Notes: generated from the sequence alone by a model not told the origin. 64,000 nucleotides of DNA from an uncultured Draconibacterium sp. (GCA_947492175.1 CANLMQ010000024.1:24308-88307), one strand, 5' to 3'; positions 1 through 9,231 are shown, numbered from the stretch's first letter. Program-made: numbers and translations.

Positions 1-534
1 AAGAACCCGGCAAAAAGAAAAGCCTTTATTGAAGAAGCGGCAAGACTCATCGACTTTATCCAAGAAAGCAATATGGAAGTTATCCTCTTCTCTTTGCAAA
101 AAAATAGAGGCGGAAAAGATTATGAGTTTAATCGAGAAATCATAAAACAATCACAGTATCAAAACAATATTCACTTTGTTGATTATTCTTCTAATGTAGA
201 AGAATTTATTGAGCAAATTAGTTCATTGAATATTGCAATCGGAATGCGATATCATTTCAATTTGTTAGCGCTCCAGAATAATATTCCATCCATCGGAATA
301 AATTATCAACCTAAAGTGCGGCATGAGCTACATCGCTATTCCCTTGACAACCTATCTATTGAGATGAATGATTTCGATTTCGAGAATGTTCAGTTAAAAG
401 TTAAATACATCTTGGATAATATAGAAGAATTGAATCAAACGTTAAAGTCCAAGAACGTACTATTTGCAAATCCAAAGAGTTCTATTTGGGAACAAACACT
501 TAGATTGATTGATGATGAGCTTTTTTCTAAATAA
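1..534 (+). CDS. Polysaccharide pyruvyl transferase family protein (5' end missing)
   Basis: The frame is open from the first base, so this is the last 177 residues of a gene starting upstream of the window. The pattern AIGMRYHFNLLALQNNIPSI followed by GINYQPKV is the C-terminal signature of polysaccharide pyruvyl transferases, which put ketal pyruvate on a sugar of an exopolysaccharide or O-antigen. Some family members act as other sugar-modifying enzymes, so the exact donor is not certain. It is the first visible gene of the surface-polysaccharide operon and overlaps the next gene by about 20 bases, implying translational coupling. The N-terminal half cannot be judged. Confidence 0.82.
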   Translation, partial: KNPAKRKAFIEEAARLIDFIQESNMEVILFSLQKNRGGKDYEFNREIIKQSQYQNNIHFVDYSSNVEEFIEQISSLNIAIGMRYHFNLLALQNNIPSIGINYQPKVRHELHRYSLDNLSIEMNDFDFENVQLKVKYILDNIEELNQTLKSKNVLFANPKSSIWEQTLRLIDDELFSK

Positions 535-1960
535 GATATCTCCATTAAACCTACGAAACCTTCTTTTCTTTATAGGTATTAGTTTTATTGCTTACGTCGT
601 AGAGTATAATAATTTATCTGCATTTTTCTATCTCATTCTGGTATTGGAGGTAATTATATCAGTCGTTAACAGACAGCTTGGATTCCTACTATTTATCGTT
701 TTATTATTTCTATTTGATGACATTCCATATGATTTAACGCTATCTGATCAATTTGTTTCCATCCATACTATGACTATTGCAGGACAAACGGGCTCAAAGA
801 TTTTAACATTATTCTGGATGCTTCTAATAGCTTTTGATTTCGTGAAGTCCAAACAATACCTCCCAAAAAGTAATTTGAGAAATGTAATGTTTGCCCTCCT
901 TATTCTATCAGTATTTACAGGAATCCTTCACGGAAATTTACTTTATCTTGGTCCGTTCATCAATGATCTAAGATTCTTTATTAACTTCTTTGTTGGCTTT
1001 TTAGGTGTAATACTCTATATAGAAAAAGAGGATTACGTCCAAAAGATTTTTCAAGTTTTGGGACTAATCTTTACTGCGAAATTAGTCATCCTTCTTTTTT
1101 TAACATTCTCAATCTCCAGGCAAACCATATTATATAAAATGAGCGGTGATACTGGGTTATATTTATTACCTTCCTTTGTATTGATCTTCTATTTAACTAT
1201 AAAAGAAAAAAATAAAATTATACCATTTATCGGAATCATTATTTGTTTTCTATTTATTGGAATCTCAGCATCGAGAGGAAAACTAGTAATATTAGTATTG
1301 CAATTAGGCCTTTTCTTTTTTGCTACAGGAAATTTAAAGAAGCTTCCAATATTTTTTTCACTATTGCTTATTCCTGTTCTGATATTACCTCTAATTAGTA
1401 CTGAAATGTATAATTACTTTCTATGGAAGATAACGTCTTTTAACCCATCTACGGGGACAGGTGAAAGTGCACTTGTAAGGTTAATTGAATTCCAGAATAT
1501 AATCGACCAAAACCTAAATAATTTTTACAATTTCTTTTTGGGAAAAGGACTAGGAGGCTATTGGACATCAACCAGTTTTCCTTACCCATTTAATTTATAC
1601 GGCACATCATCCTATCCTGATGAATGGATTCAAAAAGACATGTTCTTTAAGCCACACGGAATAATGCAGTTCTCTCTTTTGAAATTTGGATTTGTAGGTA
1701 CATTTTTTCTTTATCTCTCCATCTTCAAAGATCTACTAAGTTTTAAAAAATATAGAAACAAGCTAATTTCCCAATCGAAGCATTCAATATTTTCAGAATA
1801 CCTTCTAATTCTAGGCACAGGGCTCTGTGTACTTTTTTTGGTAGCATTTTCATCAAAGCTTCAACTTTTCTCAGGGATTTTCTTAGGCTCTGCAGCTATT
1901 CTAAGCCATAATACTTCACTTTTAGTAAAAAAAAACAAATTCATTGACGAACTGAAATGA
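512..1960 (+). CDS. O-antigen ligase/polymerase-like membrane protein (Wzy-type)
   Basis: A roughly 480-residue, strongly hydrophobic protein with about ten to twelve predicted membrane helices and a long polar loop in the C-terminal half (about residues 300-390, containing GKGLGGYW). This layout is that of Wzy polymerases and WaaL-type ligases, which join lipid-linked repeat units in the periplasm. These proteins share little sequence, so the call rests on topology plus its place among glycosyltransferases. The frame also has a TTG at 509. ATG codons at 512 and 515 are better starts, and all overlap the end of the pyruvyl transferase gene. Polymerase is favoured over ligase because it sits in a repeat-unit assembly cluster. 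Confidence 0.75.
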   Translation: MMSFFLNKISPLNLRNLLFFIGISFIAYVVEYNNLSAFFYLILVLEVIISVVNRQLGFLLFIVLLFLFDDIPYDLTLSDQFVSIHTMTIAGQTGSKILTLFWMLLIAFDFVKSKQYLPKSNLRNVMFALLILSVFTGILHGNLLYLGPFINDLRFFINFFVGFLGVILYIEKEDYVQKIFQVLGLIFTAKLVILLFLTFSISRQTILYKMSGDTGLYLLPSFVLIFYLTIKEKNKIIPFIGIIICFLFIGISASRGKLVILVLQLGLFFFATGNLKKLPIFFSLLLIPVLILPLISTEMYNYFLWKITSFNPSTGTGESALVRLIEFQNIIDQNLNNFYNFFLGKGLGGYWTSTSFPYPFNLYGTSSYPDEWIQKDMFFKPHGIMQFSLLKFGFVGTFFLYLSIFKDLLSFKKYRNKLISQSKHSIFSEYLLILGTGLCVLFLVAFSSKLQLFSGIFLGSAAILSHNTSLLVKKNKFIDELK

Positions 1961-3018
1961 AAAAAATTCTCTTCGTAGATCCGCTATCTCCACGTGGGCA
2001 TGTAAATTTCAATAGTATTTACATACAATCCTTATACAAACTAACTGAAAATCTAGATTTTTCATTTAAACAAGGATATGAAAATCACTTCAAGATAAAA
2101 TCGCAATCAATAGTTTATCCAATTCCAAAAAAGCTTTTTATTTCAACTAGAAATAAATTTACCACTAGATACAATCAGTGGAAGGTTCTTCGTTTTATAA
2201 AAAACCATATTCCGCTTCAGTCTTACGATATCGTAATATTTTCCAGCTACGAAGAAATATCGTTATCATTAGCATTTATTCGCAAAAAGGTTTTTTTAAT
2301 CAATCATAACAATATAAGAAATATAGAAAATCCTATTAAAAGATACTTTTTCAAAAAGGCTAGTGCCAGAAACACTAACATCGTATTTGAAGATTATATT
2401 AAAGGGCATTTAGAAGGAAAAGGCATTTCTAATTTAATTACAATCCCGCATGGAATACCAACTCCCCATAGTATGGGGATATTATCAAATCAAAATATGT
2501 GCGAAAAGTTTAGTTTTCTCAATAATTTTGATCGCGTAATTTTTTCCCCATCTGCATCAAGCTCTGATATGCCATTTTTGACAAAATTAAATTCAGATAG
2601 TTCATTTCTCTCGTTTTTAAGCCAAAATAATATTCTATTTATAGTTCGAGGAGATTTTCAGGAAAGCCAATCGAGAAACCTTCTCGTGATTAATAACTTC
2701 TTAACTGACACGGAATATCAGTTCCTTTTATTAAGAAGCGATATTATATTGATTTCCTATCCTCAAACACATCTATTTAGAGTCAGTGCAATCCTTTTTG
2801 AATGTATTGCAAACAATAAATTTTGTGTACTATCTAATATTCCGGCGCTACGTATATATGCTGAATACTTTAACTATAATCCATATTTTGAATCCATTAG
2901 CAGTTTATTAATTCTATTAAAAAACTTAATCAGTAATAAGCAATTAACAGATTCATCTCCATTTAAAAACACGAATAAGCTAAATCCTGATTTAGGTAAA
3001 ATTTTAAATGAAAAATGA
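1957..3018 (+). CDS. Putative glycosyltransferase (GT-B fold)
   Basis: A 353-residue soluble protein starting with a Rossmann-like strand (MKKILFVDPLSPRGH). It has a mid-protein ITIPHGIP motif at about residue 165, the typical nucleotide-sugar domain entry of GT-B glycosyltransferases. The C-terminal part (LFECIANNKFCVLSNIPALR) resembles the donor-binding region of GT4-like enzymes but is divergent, and no EX7E motif is clear. Start and upstream stop overlap in ATGA, so it is translationally coupled to the polymerase gene; the next gene is coupled the same way. It presumably adds one sugar to the lipid-linked repeat unit. Donor and acceptor are unknown. Confidence 0.65.
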   Translation: MKKILFVDPLSPRGHVNFNSIYIQSLYKLTENLDFSFKQGYENHFKIKSQSIVYPIPKKLFISTRNKFTTRYNQWKVLRFIKNHIPLQSYDIVIFSSYEEISLSLAFIRKKVFLINHNNIRNIENPIKRYFFKKASARNTNIVFEDYIKGHLEGKGISNLITIPHGIPTPHSMGILSNQNMCEKFSFLNNFDRVIFSPSASSSDMPFLTKLNSDSSFLSFLSQNNILFIVRGDFQESQSRNLLVINNFLTDTEYQFLLLRSDIILISYPQTHLFRVSAILFECIANNKFCVLSNIPALRIYAEYFNYNPYFESISSLLILLKNLISNKQLTDSSPFKNTNKLNPDLGKILNEK

Positions 3019-4064
3019 GAAAAAAAATTATATTCCTTCAAAATAAATTACTCCACTACAGAATTCCACTGTACAACTATCTACATGACAACTATGGTGA
3101 CGTCACTGTTCTTCATTGTGAAAGAACTTCAAGCAACGAAAACATACTATTCAAAGAGACTACAATAGAAGATCACAATATAAAATCTTTTCACTTTCAA
3201 ATTGGATTAAAAAACATAGTTAACGAATATGATATCATTGTTGCTATGTTTGATTTGAAATGGCCTAGTATCTGGACTTTGCCTCTAAGACTAAATCCCA
3301 AAAAAAAATTCTTCTTTTGGGGAATAGGTGTTTCTACCGAAAAAGGATTGGATGTAAATAAGAAATTTGATTTTTTTAGATATAAAATTGGAAAACTATC
3401 TACTGGTCTAATTTTTTATTCCGATTATCCTGTAAAAAACTATCTTCAAAAAGGATTTAACAAAAAGAGCCTGTTCGTCGCACACAACACTGTTGACGTT
3501 GAGAACAATAACATTGTCGAAGATTTTCAAGGTAATAAATTCATCTTTATTGGAAGTTTATCAAAAAGAAAACGAATTGATATATTGATATGTGCATTTG
3601 CAGATGTTCTGAAGTCAATCCCTAGTCACATTATCTTAGAAATAATCGGTGATGGCGACGAAAGAGAGAGCCTTAATGAACTTATTGATAAATTAGGCCT
3701 ACAGGAGAGGGTATTTATTAAAGGACCAATTTTTGATTCTTCTCGTAAAGCAGAAATTTTCAAATCTGCCATAGCGACGATTTCCCCGGGACAAGCTGGT
3801 CTCTCTGTATTAGAAAGTTTTGCCTATGGAGTTCCATTCATTACTTCAAGAGATGCTATAACAGGAGGAGAGATTTTTAATATACATGAAAAACAAACTG
3901 GTTATTTTATGAAGAATCAGGATGAACTTTCAAAGCTTTTAATTCATTTGTCCAACAATCCATCAGTACAGTTGAAATTACGACATAATTGTATTCATTA
4001 CTATCAAACCAATCGGCGTATATCAGATATGGCAAAAGGTTTTATTTCTGCTTTTGAAGCTTAA
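3015..4064 (+). CDS. GT4-like family glycosyltransferase
   Basis: A 349-residue protein with the GT4 (Glycos_transf_1) donor domain. FIGSLSKRKRIDILICAFA at about 178-196 is the usual start of the second Rossmann domain. IIGDGDERESLNELI follows, then a LSVLESFAYGVPFITS segment at about 262 that includes the conserved acidic/Gly-Val-Pro loop. It overlaps the previous gene by four bases (ATGA). In context it extends the oligosaccharide of the surface polymer. Donor sugar and linkage cannot be deduced. Confidence 0.85.
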   Translation: MRKKIIFLQNKLLHYRIPLYNYLHDNYGDVTVLHCERTSSNENILFKETTIEDHNIKSFHFQIGLKNIVNEYDIIVAMFDLKWPSIWTLPLRLNPKKKFFFWGIGVSTEKGLDVNKKFDFFRYKIGKLSTGLIFYSDYPVKNYLQKGFNKKSLFVAHNTVDVENNNIVEDFQGNKFIFIGSLSKRKRIDILICAFADVLKSIPSHIILEIIGDGDERESLNELIDKLGLQERVFIKGPIFDSSRKAEIFKSAIATISPGQAGLSVLESFAYGVPFITSRDAITGGEIFNIHEKQTGYFMKNQDELSKLLIHLSNNPSVQLKLRHNCIHYYQTNRRISDMAKGFISAFEA

Positions 4065-4076
4065 ATTTTATTAACC

Positions 4077-5228
4077 ATGAAAATCCTAGTTAACACCTCA
4101 AACCTTAAAATGGGAGGAGCAATACAAGTTGGTATTTCATTTATAAACGAAATAAGAGAAGAAAGAAAACATTGTTTTCATATAGTTCTATCAAAAGAAA
4201 TTTCACAGCAGGTTAACACTAAACAATTTCCATCCAATTTCTCATTTTATGACTACAGTGTTAAAGCAAATAGAGTAAGTGCTTATCAAGGAAAAAACAA
4301 ATTTCTGTCTCAATTAGAAAACGCTATTAAGCCAGACTGTGTATTCTCAATTTTTTCCCCGACCTATTGGAAACCCAGGTCGCTCCATATAGCAGGATTT
4401 GCTGCAGGTTGGACAATCAATCCTGATTCAATCGCATTTAGACAACTAAAAATTGTAGATCGCATAAAAAAGAACCTCCAAAACTATCTTAAATTAAAAC
4501 TTTCAATTACACAAACTGATATCTTTATTGGAGAGACACAGGTTGTAAGAGAGCGCTTAAATAAGTTTGGCAAATTTCCTATTAACAAAATACATGTGGT
4601 CGGTAATACATTCGGATCTCATTTTAATAAAGTAATAAACACCGCCGATTTTCGCCTACCTATTAAAAGAGAAAGTGATGAGTTCCGTTTTGTTACAATT
4701 AGTGCGAATTACCCACACAAGAATCTAAAAATACTAAAGTCAGTTATACCAATTCTTAGAAGAAAGAAAGTCAATGTTAAATTTATACTAACGCTTCCCA
4801 ATCAAGAGTTTAATCAAATATTCTCAGATTTTGACGATTACATCATAAACTTGGGACCAGTTCCGATAAATGCTTGCCCCGGTATCTATGCTCAATGCGA
4901 TGCACTTTTTCTTCCTACTTTATTGGAAAGTTTTACGGCCTCATATCCCGAAGCGATGATTATGCAAAAACCCATATTAACATCTAATCTAGACTTTGCG
5001 AAAGATATATGTAAGGATGCAGCTGAATATTTTGAACCTCTAAATCAACAAGATATTGTTCAAAAAATTATGAACTTAATTAATAATGAAAAGCGTTATA
5101 ACGAATTAATTAGACTCGGACTAGACCGTGTAAAAGATTTTCCAACGGCTAAAAAAAGAGCTGAAAAGTACATTGAAATTTGCGAACAAGAAGTAAATAG
5201 ATATCATGATACAAATCATACAAGTTAG
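4077..5228 (+). CDS. GT4 family glycosyltransferase
   Basis: A 383-residue protein. The N-terminus (MKILVNTSNLKMGGAIQVG) is the glycine-rich acceptor-domain start common in GT4 enzymes. The C-terminal half has FVTISANYPHKNLKILKSV and a full EX7E motif (ESFTASYPE, about residue 285), the donor-phosphate and sugar-contacting element of retaining GT-B enzymes. It lies 12 bases after the previous gene and is the last gene of the AT-rich block. Downstream, base composition changes and a remnant of the next gene appears, so this may be the end of an exchangeable module. Confidence 0.87.
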   Translation: MKILVNTSNLKMGGAIQVGISFINEIREERKHCFHIVLSKEISQQVNTKQFPSNFSFYDYSVKANRVSAYQGKNKFLSQLENAIKPDCVFSIFSPTYWKPRSLHIAGFAAGWTINPDSIAFRQLKIVDRIKKNLQNYLKLKLSITQTDIFIGETQVVRERLNKFGKFPINKIHVVGNTFGSHFNKVINTADFRLPIKRESDEFRFVTISANYPHKNLKILKSVIPILRRKKVNVKFILTLPNQEFNQIFSDFDDYIINLGPVPINACPGIYAQCDALFLPTLLESFTASYPEAMIMQKPILTSNLDFAKDICKDAAEYFEPLNQQDIVQKIMNLINNEKRYNELIRLGLDRVKDFPTAKKRAEKYIEICEQEVNRYHDTNHTS

Positions 5229-5281
5229 TAAGACTCAATTTTTAGGAATGGTAATGAACTAAAATTTGAAAGTAGAACGAA

Positions 5282-5305
5282 TCCCGATCGTATTACGCAT
5301 CGGGA
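5282..5305. repeat. Hairpin, leader copy 1
   Basis: Inverted repeat TCCCGAT at 5282-5288 with ATCGGGA at 5299-5305. The same stem recurs in the second hairpin at 5454. It follows the end of the glycosyltransferase gene by about 50 bases but lacks a T-run, so it is not an obvious intrinsic terminator. Confidence 0.6.
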
Positions 5306-5345
5306 ACTGGTACTCAATGCTAAAAACCAAATAATCGATTTAAGA

Positions 5346-5435
5346 ATGAAACAAATAATCCAAGACCTTAAAAAAGGTAACACCATATTAAAAGAAGCGA
5401 ACGAAATGATCATTTTTAAAGCCTTTGGCGCATAG
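5346..5435 (+). pseudogene. Remnant of the start of a bi-domain oxidoreductase gene
   Basis: A 29-codon frame whose first 15 residues (MKQIIQDLKKGNTIL) are identical to the start of the intact oxidoreductase gene at 5506. It then diverges and stops at a TAG. Most base differences in the shared part are at third codon positions, so this is a diverged homologue, not a fresh duplication. The simplest reading is a leftover from recombination that exchanged the neighbouring capsule genes. Whether the short peptide is made is unknown. Confidence 0.65.
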
Positions 5436-5453
5436 AAATGATTCAGTTGAGTT

Positions 5454-5481
5454 GATCCCGAGCGCAAAGCGCATCGGGATC
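5454..5481. repeat. Hairpin, leader copy 2
   Basis: GATCCCGA at 5454-5461 pairs with TCGGGATC at 5474-5481. The inner GCGC-AAA-GCGC extends the stem with one unpaired A. It lies about 25 bases before the oxidoreductase ATG and could be a transcript-stabilising or attenuating hairpin. The absence of a T-run argues against a simple terminator. Confidence 0.6.
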
Positions 5482-5505
5482 TCATTAAATTAAAGTCAAT
5501 TAAAT

Positions 5506-7614
5506 ATGAAACAGATAATTCAGGACTTAAAAAAAGGTAACACAATCCTTGAAGAAGTCCCCGCCCCACAAGTAAAGGCCGGAAGTTTATTGATAAAGAC
5601 CACACGTAGCTTGGTTTCTTTGGGAACCGAACGGATGTTGGTTGAGTTTGGTAAAGCCAATTTTGTTCAAAAAGCCAAACAACAACCCGATAAGGTAAAA
5701 ATGGTGCTGGACAAGATGAAAACCGATGGCGTTATGCCCACCCTTGAAGCCGTTTTCAATAAACTGAACCAACCTTTGCCATTGGGATACTGTAATGTTG
5801 GAAAAGTAGTAGCTGTAGGGAAAGGGGTGCATGGTTTTAATGTGGGCGATCGGGTGGCCTCCAATGGCAACCACGCCGAATATGTATGTGTACCGGAAAA
5901 CCTGGTGGCTAAAATCCCGGACAATGTTACCGATGAAGAAGCTGCGTTTACAGTAATTGGCTCAATTGGCCTGCAGGGTATACGTTTATGCAATCCTACT
6001 TTCGGTGAAACCATTGTGGTAATTGGATTAGGTTTGATTGGATTAGTTACCGCAGAACTGCTTAAGGCCAACGGCTGCTATGTAATTGGTTACGATTTCG
6101 ACCAGCAGAAGGTAGATATGGCCAACTCCAAAGGCATCACTGCATTCAACCCGGCTAGTGGAACCGATCCGGTTAAATTCGTTCAGCAGGCCACCAATGA
6201 AGTAGGGGCAGATGGGGTCATCATTACGGCTTCTGCCAAAAGTGATGAGATTATCCACCAGGCTGCCCAAATGTCTCGCAAACGTGGCCGCGTAATCCTG
6301 GTTGGGGTAATTGGCCTGAACATGATGCGTGCTGATTTTTACGAAAAAGAACTCTCCTTCCAGGTTTCCTGTTCATATGGTCCTGGTAGATACGATGAAA
6401 ATTACGAACAAAAAGGACAGGACTATCCCATTGGTCATGTACGTTGGACGGAAAAACGCAACTTTGAAGCCATTCTTAATGCCATCTCCCATAAACAACT
6501 GGATGTAACCCCATTGATCACAGAGCAGGTTGCATTGGAACAATATGATGAGATCTACGGTGATATGCGTAAGCAAGGATCCATCGCCTCTATTTTGGTG
6601 TATCCTGAGAATGCGTCAGAGAATTCAACAGTTGAAGTAACTCAACAATCCTTCAACGGGGCGAAAGGTGTATTTGGTATTATCGGTGCAGGTAACTTTA
6701 CTTCATCTACCATAATTCCAGGAATGGTGGGAGCCAATGCCAATATGAAGTACATTGCCAGTGCTGGAGGTCTTTCGGCAACCACGTTGGCAAAGAAGGG
6801 CAATATTGCCAATGCCACTTCCGATTACAAAACCATACTTGCCGATAGTGATGTAGATACAGTAATGATTACTACGCGTCACAACATGCACGCTTCAATG
6901 ACTTTGGAAGCACTAGATGCAGGCAAACATGTTTTTGTTGAGAAGCCATTATGTCTTACGCAAGAAGAACTTGACCAAATCGTTGAACAGCAGAAACAGT
7001 CACAAAAGATGGTGGTTGTGGGCTTTAACCGCAGGTTTGCCCCATTGACTCAGAAAATGAAGCAGCTTTTAGGTGAAGGGCCTAAAAACATCATTGCAAC
7101 CATGAATGCCGGTGCAATTCCTCCCGAGGTATGGGTGCACGATATGGAAGTGGGTGGAGGTCGTATTTTGGGTGAAGCGTGCCATTATATAGACCTGTGT
7201 ACATACCTTGCCGGAAGTAAGGTAAAAGCGGTCTGTATGAACAGTATGGGTACTGATCCGCAGGAAAATACAGATAATGCCAGTATTTTGTTGAAGTATG
7301 AAAACGGTACTAATGCAGTGATTAATTACTTTGCCAATGGCAGCAAGTCATATGCGAAAGAACGAATTGAGGCCTATAGCCAGGAAAGAACATTGGTGAT
7401 TGACAACTGGAGAGAATTGAAAGGTTTTGGGGTTAAAGGATTCTCCAAAATGAAAACCCGCCAGGATAAAGGGCATAAAAACCAGTTTAAATTATTGGTT
7501 GAATCCATTAAGACCGGAACACCCATTGTCCCCTTTGATGAAACAGTCAATACCACCAAAGCATCACTGGCAGCAATCCACTCCATGAAAGAAGGTAAAT
7601 GGGTTGAAATTTAA
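5506..7614 (+). CDS. Bi-domain oxidoreductase (zinc-type dehydrogenase + Gfo/Idh/MocA)
   Basis: A 702-residue fusion. Residues 1-370 are a medium-chain dehydrogenase-like half with the dinucleotide motif GLGLIG at about 172. Residues from about 387 are a Gfo/Idh/MocA half starting FGIIGAGNF, with the family EKPL motif at about 477 and a substrate-domain motif GEACHYIDLCTYL. This fused architecture is recurrent in capsule and O-antigen clusters, next to heparinase-like genes as here. It is thought to act on nucleotide-sugar or glycan precursors, but the reaction is not established. The heparinase-like gene follows with almost no gap. Composition is more GC-rich than the genes to its left. Confidence 0.88.
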   Translation: MKQIIQDLKKGNTILEEVPAPQVKAGSLLIKTTRSLVSLGTERMLVEFGKANFVQKAKQQPDKVKMVLDKMKTDGVMPTLEAVFNKLNQPLPLGYCNVGKVVAVGKGVHGFNVGDRVASNGNHAEYVCVPENLVAKIPDNVTDEEAAFTVIGSIGLQGIRLCNPTFGETIVVIGLGLIGLVTAELLKANGCYVIGYDFDQQKVDMANSKGITAFNPASGTDPVKFVQQATNEVGADGVIITASAKSDEIIHQAAQMSRKRGRVILVGVIGLNMMRADFYEKELSFQVSCSYGPGRYDENYEQKGQDYPIGHVRWTEKRNFEAILNAISHKQLDVTPLITEQVALEQYDEIYGDMRKQGSIASILVYPENASENSTVEVTQQSFNGAKGVFGIIGAGNFTSSTIIPGMVGANANMKYIASAGGLSATTLAKKGNIANATSDYKTILADSDVDTVMITTRHNMHASMTLEALDAGKHVFVEKPLCLTQEELDQIVEQQKQSQKMVVVGFNRRFAPLTQKMKQLLGEGPKNIIATMNAGAIPPEVWVHDMEVGGGRILGEACHYIDLCTYLAGSKVKAVCMNSMGTDPQENTDNASILLKYENGTNAVINYFANGSKSYAKERIEAYSQERTLVIDNWRELKGFGVKGFSKMKTRQDKGHKNQFKLLVESIKTGTPIVPFDETVNTTKASLAAIHSMKEGKWVEI

Positions 7615-7618
7615 TAAT

Positions 7619-9226
7619 ATGCAATTCAAACGGTATTACAACACACTTAAATATCTAAAAATAACACAAATCCGGTATCAGTTATGGTACCGCATTCGTC
7701 GTTATTGGAGAAAGATAATTGGATTTACTTATCCTTTATCCATTGTTAAAGGATCATATCCATTGCAGCTTACTCCCTGTATTGATAAACCGGTATCACT
7801 TGAATCATCAAAGTTTACTTTTTTGAACCAATCCACTGATTATCACCCTGTAATCGACTGGAACGAATCTCAGAATGGTAAACTATGGGCCTACAACCTC
7901 AACTATATGGACTACCTTCTCCAACCCAATATGGAGTTGGCAACAGGGTTAGAACTAATAGATAAGTTCATTGCTGACCTGCCAGGGAATTCAACAGGTC
8001 TGGAGCCCTATCCCATTGCCTTGCGAGGGATCAACTGGATCAAGTTCCTGTCCCAGCACAGATCACAGATCACAGATCACGCAACGCTTTCCACCATCAA
8101 TAATTCACTTTACGCCCAGTATTGCATACTTTTGGATAACCTGGAATATCACTTATTGGGCAACCACTTGCTGGAAGATGCTTTTAGCTTGCTTTTCGGA
8201 GCCTTCTATTTTAAGGATGAAAAACTATACTCAAAAGCATGTCAGCTTTTACACAGGGAACTTGAGGAACAGATTCTAAAAGATGGTGCACACTTTGAAT
8301 TAAGCCCTATGTACCACCAAATCCTTTTGGATCGCCTACTAGATTGCATTAACCTGGTCCAAAACAATACATTGTTTGATAACCAGGATAAGATTATACG
8401 ATTAATGCGGGAAAAAGCCGTCAGTATGATTTCCTGGATAAATATCATGACTTTCTCTGATGGTACCATTCCTCTTCTCAATGATAGCACATATGGCATT
8501 GCACCAACTACGAATCAACTTAAAGCATATGCCACATCATTAAATCTAATTCGTGATAATTCGTGTAATTCGCGGACATTATCCGATTCAGGTTACCGCA
8601 AATTCACAGGAACCAATTACGAGTGTATTATTGACGTAGGGCATATTGGGCCAGACTATATCCCTGGTCATGCCCATTCCGACACTTTCAACTTTCATTT
8701 GCAGGTAAATGACCAACCGCTAATTGTTGACACTGGAATTTCAACCTATAACAAAAACCAACATCGTCAGGCAGAACGTTCAACCGAGGCACATAACACC
8801 GTTCAATACGGAAATCACGAACAAAGCGACGTATGGGGTGGATTCCGGGTTAGTAAACGTGCCCGAATAATGCAATTAGAAGAAGATGATAAGAAGATAA
8901 AAGCGAGTCACAATGGATACTGCCAGTTAGCTGTTAATCACGAAAGAACCTTTGAAAGTAATACTGACTCTTTGATTATTACCGATGTTGTTAAAGGTAA
9001 ACAAACAGAAAACAGTACAGCCCGTTTCCATTTTACACCAGGTCAACATCCCGAAATAAACAATAAAACAGCTTACTTCAGTGGTGGTAAAGTTGTTTTC
9101 TCAGGTAAGTCTGAAATTAAGCTAAAGGATTACTCCTATGCTGCGGGTTACAACAAATTGCAAGAGGCAAAATGCATCGAAGTAACTTTTAATGACCAAT
9201 TAACAACCCATTTTACATTTAATTAG
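7619..9226 (+). CDS. Heparinase II/III-like family protein
   Basis: About 535 residues. The N-terminal alpha/alpha-toroid region (to about 330) is followed by the heparinase II/III beta domain with PGHAHSDTFNF, VDTGISTYN and RSTEAHNTV, the segments carrying the catalytic His/Tyr residues in this polysaccharide-lyase superfamily. There is no signal peptide, so it may act in the cytoplasm on lipid-linked oligosaccharide or be an editing enzyme; members inside capsule clusters are poorly characterised. A TTG at 7604 is in frame, but ATG 7619 gives the usual start MQFKRYYNTLKY. Two short-period repeat tracts (8057-8080, 8547-8576) are embedded in frame. Confidence 0.85.
   Translation: MQFKRYYNTLKYLKITQIRYQLWYRIRRYWRKIIGFTYPLSIVKGSYPLQLTPCIDKPVSLESSKFTFLNQSTDYHPVIDWNESQNGKLWAYNLNYMDYLLQPNMELATGLELIDKFIADLPGNSTGLEPYPIALRGINWIKFLSQHRSQITDHATLSTINNSLYAQYCILLDNLEYHLLGNHLLEDAFSLLFGAFYFKDEKLYSKACQLLHRELEEQILKDGAHFELSPMYHQILLDRLLDCINLVQNNTLFDNQDKIIRLMREKAVSMISWINIMTFSDGTIPLLNDSTYGIAPTTNQLKAYATSLNLIRDNSCNSRTLSDSGYRKFTGTNYECIIDVGHIGPDYIPGHAHSDTFNFHLQVNDQPLIVDTGISTYNKNQHRQAERSTEAHNTVQYGNHEQSDVWGGFRVSKRARIMQLEEDDKKIKASHNGYCQLAVNHERTFESNTDSLIITDVVKGKQTENSTARFHFTPGQHPEINNKTAYFSGGKVVFSGKSEIKLKDYSYAAGYNKLQEAKCIEVTFNDQLTTHFTFN
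8057..8080. repeat. In-frame heptamer repeat (CACAGAT x3) inside the heparinase-like gene
   Basis: Three perfect copies of CACAGAT plus CAC. Three units are 21 bases, so the tract adds seven codons and keeps the frame. It encodes the atypical stretch HRSQITDHA. Confidence 0.85.
8547..8576. repeat. AATTCGYG word repeat inside the heparinase-like gene
   Basis: Three copies of AATTCGTG or AATTCGCG at a 9-10 base period (8548, 8558, 8567). They encode a low-complexity RDNSCNSRT-like stretch between conserved domains. Confidence 0.7.
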
Positions 9227-9231
9227 ATTTT

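Larger units (their letters stand above)
5229..5505 (+). other. Junction with duplicated leader and remnant gene start
   Basis: This 277-base gap holds two related units. Each has a hairpin built on TCCCGAT/ATCGGGA, then about 25 to 40 bases, then a gene start encoding MKQIIQDLKKGNTIL. The second unit is the real leader of the oxidoreductase gene at 5506; the first is a broken earlier version. No intact gene lies in the gap. Confidence 0.75.

Noticed and set aside
5225..5605. 126-codon - strand frame over the junction and oxidoreductase start
   Set aside because: It is antisense to a real gene start and to the remnant; no family resemblance.
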